Below are positions 59,893 through 64,000 of a DNA stretch of 64,000 nucleotides, piece after piece. The stretch covers positions 29,780 to 93,779 of the forward strand of contig JAWKTT010000023.1 of the NCBI GenBank assembly GCA_041398965.1. The letters run 5' to 3'. A program made the position numbers and the translations under genes. A model generated the notes under the pieces. It saw only the letters and a program-made list of their open reading frames with translations. It did no database searches and was not told where the DNA came from. This stretch comes from JAWKTT01 sp041398965 (GTDB lineage Bacteria > Planctomycetota > Planctomycetia > Planctomycetales > Planctomycetaceae). How positions within the stretch are numbered: position 1 is the first letter of the stretch; each line of letters begins with the position of its first letter.

Positions 59893-60897
59893 ATGTCTCA
59901 GCCGTTAGTCAGTGTTGTGATTCCATCGTTCAATCACGCCCGGTTTGTCACCGAGGCTGTTGATAGCGTGTTGGCTCAGACGAACTGCCGTCTCGAAATC
60001 ATCGTGGTCGATGACGGAAGCACCGACAATACGCGCGACGTTCTCGCCCCTTACAGCAGCCAGATTCGTTACATTTATCAGGAGAATCGCGGTTTGCCCG
60101 GAGCCAGAAACACCGGCATTCGTGCGGCGACTGGGGAATGGGTCGCCGTGCTTGACTCCGACGACACATGGCATCCCCAGAAAACGGAACGACAACTCGC
60201 CGCGGTGGCGCAACATCCCGAAGTCGATGTTGTCGGTTCGCCCGGTGGGGACGATCCGTTTCCCGAGTCGCTGCCACTCGATCCCCCCACCGCTTTTGTC
60301 TCCGTGCGAGACTTCCTGTTAATTACGCCAATGTCTGCTTCGTCCACGATGATTCGTCGTCGCTGCTTCGATGCCGTTGGCCTCTTCGATGAGACTCTTC
60401 GTTCGGCGGAAGATCGCGATATGTGGCTGCGACTGGCGGCTAAGTTCAAAGTCTTACAGGTGAAAAGCCCCTGCTGGTTCTATCGGGTGCATGAAGGTCA
60501 GATGAGTCGAAATCCGCAGCGGATGTACGACAACTTCCGGACGGTGCTTGATAAGTTCTTCCGAGAACATCCCAAACACCGTTCACTCAGTCCGATGGCT
60601 TATGCGTTCTTGTATCAAGATGCTGCTATCTGCTATGCCGAGGCCAATCAGCGATTCACAGCCATTCAGATGATCCTGCGGTCGATGTGGAGCTATCCCG
60701 GCGAGTTAGGAAAAGGGCGCTTCGGTCGCAGCAAACTCCTGACACGATTCCTTTTGGGCCAGGGGGTCATTGGTTGCCTTAAGCGGGCGACTTCGGCTGG
60801 ATCGGCAAACTGTGAGTCCTCCTGTGAAACCTCGAGTGACGCTCCCCCAACGGCAACCAAGACACCTTCAACCACCAAAGAGAAGACCCTCGCATAA
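59893..60897 (+). CDS. Glycosyltransferase family 2
   Basis: A 334-residue cytoplasmic or membrane-associated transferase with a GT-A fold: VSVVIPSFNHARFVTEAVDS (5-24), IIVVDDGSTDNTRDVL, RNTGIRAATGEWVAVLDSDDTW (DSDD is the DxD metal site) and the acceptor region FDETLRSAEDRDMWLRLA with the catalytic-base ED motif. It adds a sugar from a nucleotide donor during polysaccharide or glycan building. The C-terminal Ser/Thr-rich tail (SANCESSCETSSDAPPTATK) is unusual. ATG 59893 (MSQPLVS) is preferred; GTG 59869 is upstream. Confidence 0.9.
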   Translation: MSQPLVSVVIPSFNHARFVTEAVDSVLAQTNCRLEIIVVDDGSTDNTRDVLAPYSSQIRYIYQENRGLPGARNTGIRAATGEWVAVLDSDDTWHPQKTERQLAAVAQHPEVDVVGSPGGDDPFPESLPLDPPTAFVSVRDFLLITPMSASSTMIRRRCFDAVGLFDETLRSAEDRDMWLRLAAKFKVLQVKSPCWFYRVHEGQMSRNPQRMYDNFRTVLDKFFREHPKHRSLSPMAYAFLYQDAAICYAEANQRFTAIQMILRSMWSYPGELGKGRFGRSKLLTRFLLGQGVIGCLKRATSAGSANCESSCETSSDAPPTATKTPSTTKEKTLA

Positions 60898-61020
60898 CAC
60901 GAAGGACAGACACCCTTGCCGGTCCGATTCCTAACGCCTTGGAACGGACAGGGATGTCTGTTGTTCAGACGATTGCTCGACTCGATATCCCGAATACCAC
61001 CCATTGACTGACGACAAACT

Positions 61021-62517
61021 ATGACGGTGCGACGCAATATCCTGGCCAGTTGGATGGCTCATCTCGTCACCTTGGTGGTGGGACTGTTTCTCGTGCGCTA
61101 CGTCAAAGATACGCTGGGAGACGAGGGCTACGGAGCGTGGATTCTGGTTAACTCGATCGCCGGGTACACCGGCCTCTTGTACGCAGGTTTCGGGGCAGCC
61201 ATCTGCCGTTATACGGCGAAGTACCACACGAGCCAAGACTGGACCGCCCTTAATCAGACCGCCAGTTCGATCTTCACCGTTTATGCCGCGAACAGCCTGT
61301 TGTGCGTTGTGGGAGCGATAGCACTTGCGTATTTCGCACCATCAATCAGCGATTGGGAAGGGGAGACGATTACCGATGTTCGCATGACGATGCTCATTAT
61401 CGGTGTGGCTGCAATGGTCGGAATGTTAGGGAGTGTCTTTGGCGGCATCCTCATCGGTGTGCATCGTTTCGACATTAAACGAACGATTCAAATTGCTGGA
61501 ACGATCGGTCGATTGTTACTGGTGGTTGTATTGCTCTATTGGAAGCCGGGCCTGGTCAGCATGGCGGTGTCGTTTCTCTGCGTGAATATCGGGGAGAACC
61601 TCGCCTATTACCTATGCGCACGACGAGCGGTTCCGCAATTGCGAGTCAGTGTGTGGGGAGCACGTCGCGACGTCTATGCCGAAACGCTCCCCTTCGTCGG
61701 CTGGAACGCTCTTTCGATGATTTCGGAATACCTGATTTATCTCACGGACACCGTGGTCATCGGGTGTTATCTGGGTTCTGCGGCGGTTACCCCCTATTAC
61801 ATTGCGCTTCGTCTGTGTCAGATGATGCGTCTCCCATTGGACCATGTCGCCGAGGCGGCACTCCCCAAGGCGGGCGAACTCCATACGCTGGGAAAACGCG
61901 AGGAATTGCATCGATTGATCGTCCAAACCTTTGGGCTCGCCTTTGTGCTGATTGGAGGCTTCTTCGTCGGCAGCTGGTACTTCGGGGAGCGGGTGCTGAC
62001 CACTTGGCTCGGGACCGGAAACGAGGCGAGTGTGCCGATTCTGCTGTTGTTAGTCGGAGCCCAATTAGTGGCGGTTCCGTGTAATGTCCTTAAGAAGATC
62101 TTGATGGGGTCCGGACAGGTGCGGGGACCCGCCACTCTCGATCTGATTCAGGCGGTCCTCAATCTCGTGCTCTCGCTGATTCTCATTCGCTCGTGGGGCG
62201 TCATCGGGGTCGCGTGGGGGACCTTAATTCCGATTCTGCTCATCGAACTGACGATGCTTGTTCCCTATGCCGCCCGGCAGTTCGGATTTCCGTTATGGCA
62301 GCTACTTATGAGAAGTCTGTTGCCGCAGATTCCCATTCTGGCAGCGCTCATATTTTATTCCGATGCGGTTTCCCGACTGCCTCTCGGGATGCACTGGTTC
62401 GCTCTCTTAGGTATCGCTATGGGCGGGGGGGGTGTTTTCGTCGGGAGTTGGTGGGCGACGCGATACATTCAACGATTTGTCTCATCCTCCCGTCGTCCGA
62501 TCCCGGATGCTTCGTGA
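61021..62517 (+). CDS. Polysaccharide flippase (MATE/Wzx-type)
   Basis: A 498-residue membrane protein with about 12-14 hydrophobic helices, starting NILASWMAHLVTLVVGLFLVR and containing GYGAWILVNSIAGYTGLL, FSMISEYLIYLTDTVVIG-like and AGELHTLGKREELHRLIVQTFGLAF segments typical of the polysaccharide-transport (PST/Wzx) branch of the MOP exporter superfamily. It moves lipid-linked oligosaccharide across the inner membrane for the ligase/polymerase encoded upstream. ATG 61021 follows the start of a new gene 124 bases after GT2. Confidence 0.9.
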   Translation: MTVRRNILASWMAHLVTLVVGLFLVRYVKDTLGDEGYGAWILVNSIAGYTGLLYAGFGAAICRYTAKYHTSQDWTALNQTASSIFTVYAANSLLCVVGAIALAYFAPSISDWEGETITDVRMTMLIIGVAAMVGMLGSVFGGILIGVHRFDIKRTIQIAGTIGRLLLVVVLLYWKPGLVSMAVSFLCVNIGENLAYYLCARRAVPQLRVSVWGARRDVYAETLPFVGWNALSMISEYLIYLTDTVVIGCYLGSAAVTPYYIALRLCQMMRLPLDHVAEAALPKAGELHTLGKREELHRLIVQTFGLAFVLIGGFFVGSWYFGERVLTTWLGTGNEASVPILLLLVGAQLVAVPCNVLKKILMGSGQVRGPATLDLIQAVLNLVLSLILIRSWGVIGVAWGTLIPILLIELTMLVPYAARQFGFPLWQLLMRSLLPQIPILAALIFYSDAVSRLPLGMHWFALLGIAMGGGGVFVGSWWATRYIQRFVSSSRRPIPDAS

Positions 62518-62646
62518 AAGAGTTGAGTGATGGTCCTGCGGAGATTCTTGTCCGCCGGGTTGTCGAAAAGGTTTGCCGGACACAGAGGTCCGTCACATGA
62601 GTTTTTTCGGAAAGGAAGCCACACCGAGAGGAGACTGCTTCCCATC

Positions 62647-63897
62647 ATGAATATGTCTCGTCAGGCACAGGCAACCTCTCCGTTGCCCGCGTTCTCGACC
62701 TCGACCCGGCACGATGACCTCTGCTGGAGCGTCGTGTCGTCCCGTGCGAGAGTCCAGGCGATGGAAGCGTGGAAAGAACTCGAAACACGACTCCGTCTGC
62801 GGGGAGATGTTGCTGTTCCGCTCGCTTGTTCTGTCGCCTGGGTTCAACCTTGGCTGACAACCTATGGTGCTGCGGTTCCTCATGAATTTCTCGTTGCTCG
62901 ACGGAACGGAATCACTGTGGGCATTGCATTGATGACCTTTGGAGTCGGACAGAAAGAGGGGCCGATTCGGGTGCGAACACGACATCTCGGCACAGCGGGA
63001 GAGCGACCGGGTGAGAGTGCCTGCGTCGAATACAACGGCATCCTGATCGAGCCGGAGTGTCGCGGTACTTTTGAAGAAGCACTCGTTTCACATATTCTCG
63101 GCGACAAATCCTGGGAGTCGTTCTGCCTCGATGGGTTTCCGCTCGAAGATGCTCAGAGGATGCTGCAAGATATTCCCGGAGCGACGCTTCGCGTTCGCGA
63201 CTCGCACTATCACGACCTGCGTGAGACCCGTGAGCAGGGGGGGGACGTCATTGACCGTCTCGGACGGAGCACGCGGCAAAACTTGCGTCGACAGTTGCGG
63301 TCGCTGGGTGAAGTCGATGTCGAGTGGGCCGAGTCGGAGTCCGAAGCGATGTCGATCTTCGACGAACTCGTGACCCTTCATCAAGCTCGCTGGATGTCTG
63401 CTGGGGAGAAGGGAGCCTTCGCAAGTCCCAGGTTCCTTGCCTTTCAAAAGTCGCTCATGGAAGAGGCATTCGCCTCGAACACGGTTCATCCAAGTTACGG
63501 TCAACTCGGCGACATACGTCGGTCGGTCGTGTTGGTCCGTGTCCGCAGATGCAGCGAGACAATCGGTTGCTTGATGCTGTTAGTCGATGGTAATCGCATG
63601 CTCGACTACCTCTCGGGATTTGCCCCCTTTACCGACAAAATGAGTCCAGGGGTCATTACCCATGTCCTGGCCATGCAGGAAGGGGTTCGCCGTGGGTTTG
63701 ATGCTTACGACTTTCTTGTCGGCGAGAAGCGTCACAAGTCGAATCTTTCGACACATTCGCACTCACTCGTCTGGGCGAAGTGGAGTCGTCCAAGCCTCAA
63801 GAACGGCATGATCGATTTCTTCCGCAATCTCAAACAACGAGTCCGAGACTTCCGTCAACCACAGGCAACGACTCATCCCGTCGGCCCCGCTAGATGA
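62647..63897 (+). CDS. CelD/BcsL-type GNAT acetyltransferase
   Basis: A 416-residue protein matching the CelD/BcsL (GNAT-like) acetyltransferase family found in exopolysaccharide loci: WSVVSSRARVQAMEAWKELE, PLACSVAWVQPWLTTYG at the N-terminus, RLGRSTRQNLRRQLRSL in the middle and VITHVLAMQEGVRRGFDAYDFLVGEKRHKSNLSTHSH near the end, the CoA-binding-like half with the conserved YDFLxGxxxYK pattern (here K is replaced by RHK). It likely acylates a sugar or lipid-linked precursor. Start at ATG 62647; ATG 62653 is also possible. The frame upstream is not protein-like. Confidence 0.85.
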   Translation: MNMSRQAQATSPLPAFSTSTRHDDLCWSVVSSRARVQAMEAWKELETRLRLRGDVAVPLACSVAWVQPWLTTYGAAVPHEFLVARRNGITVGIALMTFGVGQKEGPIRVRTRHLGTAGERPGESACVEYNGILIEPECRGTFEEALVSHILGDKSWESFCLDGFPLEDAQRMLQDIPGATLRVRDSHYHDLRETREQGGDVIDRLGRSTRQNLRRQLRSLGEVDVEWAESESEAMSIFDELVTLHQARWMSAGEKGAFASPRFLAFQKSLMEEAFASNTVHPSYGQLGDIRRSVVLVRVRRCSETIGCLMLLVDGNRMLDYLSGFAPFTDKMSPGVITHVLAMQEGVRRGFDAYDFLVGEKRHKSNLSTHSHSLVWAKWSRPSLKNGMIDFFRNLKQRVRDFRQPQATTHPVGPAR

Positions 63898-63931
63898 CAG
63901 ACTTCAAGGGGTTTTGTTCCCAAAACTCCAC

Positions 63932-64000
63932 ATGTTCCGTTTTGCATCACCCCAACATCTCGACCCGAATTCAATCCTCTGGACGCTCGCGCTCATGACC
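63932..64000 (+). CDS. Start of a gene cut by the right window edge
   Basis: ATG 63932 opens a frame of 23 codons that runs off the end (MFRFASPQHLDPNSILWTLA...). No family can be assigned. The gap of 34 bases after the acetyltransferase gene and the hydrophobic beginning make a real gene plausible, probably in the same polysaccharide group. Confidence 0.35.
   Translation, partial: MFRFASPQHLDPNSILWTLALMT

Noticed and set aside
1..64000. CRISPR array, rRNA genes or riboswitches
   Set aside because: No regularly spaced short direct repeats, no rRNA-like sequence and no recognised riboswitch core were noticed.

Overview
The window looks like a chromosomal segment of a planctomycete. The strongest sign is the adjacent pair of a planctomycete-type cytochrome c protein (DUF1587/1592/1588/1585-like, 9013-11958) and a twin-arginine DUF1552 protein (12065-13396). 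A zinc ribbon-TM-periplasmic fusion, several small Gly/Cys-rich lipoproteins and a J-like domain without HPD fit the same phylum. Genus cannot be fixed from the sequence alone.

Layout. 1-2055: end of an unrecognised gene and a J-domain-like protein. 2056-7440: an accessory stretch of small, mostly unknown plus-strand genes. Three imperfect palindromes resembling integron attC sites (3393-3487, 3897-3987, 4683-4773) separate them, a fourth (5531-5609) sits just before a TIR-SLOG fusion gene (5620-6630), and that gene is enclosed by a direct repeat of about 185 bp. This is the most likely place for a new biological system (candidate anti-phage NAD-dependent signalling/effector gene in a cassette-like array). 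7509-18864: housekeeping and planctomycete-specific genes (DAHP synthase, cytochrome/DUF1552 pair, ATP-grasp protein, DUF58, SDR, TrpS, PyrD). 19365-28410: DUF2891, a 2-oxoglutarate oxygenase-like protein, an ELM1-like glycosyltransferase, RfbB, MoaC, an alpha/beta hydrolase and ParB. 29090-34104: PDZ protein, PstS-like protein, a GlmU-like protein, and STAS. 34104-35531: MtaB, overlapping STAS by one base. 35749-37003: an ISAs1-type insertion sequence with a frameshifted transposase and a perfect 9-bp target duplication. 37125-41885: sugar isomerase, lipoprotein, GNAT-nitrilase fusion, MscS channel. 41886-44784: a second accessory pocket (gene remnant, ankyrin protein, DUF4303 lipoprotein, minimal S24/S26 peptidase). 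44871-46253: LpdA. 46733-55376: a plus-strand run with a MotA/TolQ-like protein, three ExbD proteins, a degenerate sulfatase-like protein, thioredoxin lipoprotein, DUF2062, AsmA-like protein and a stand-alone LigD-type phosphoesterase domain. 55562-58069: small lipoprotein, MazG-like pyrophosphohydrolase, XerC/D recombinase. 58392-63897: exopolysaccharide genes (O-antigen ligase, GT2, flippase, CelD-like acetyltransferase), with a new gene opening at the right edge.

Intergenic DNA is unusually rich in dispersed elements. One family of about 130 bp has AACAGCCTGTTGAAAA-type ends and two internal hairpins (2092, 2628, 6971, 38765, 56262); in two cases its terminal CTAAC supplies the stop codon of the neighbouring gene. 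A second family of about 170-180 bp has GTGCATTCC/GGAATGCAC ends (22423, 31756, 33473, partial copies at 2218, 2480 and 40610). All statements about families come from reading motifs; no database search was run.
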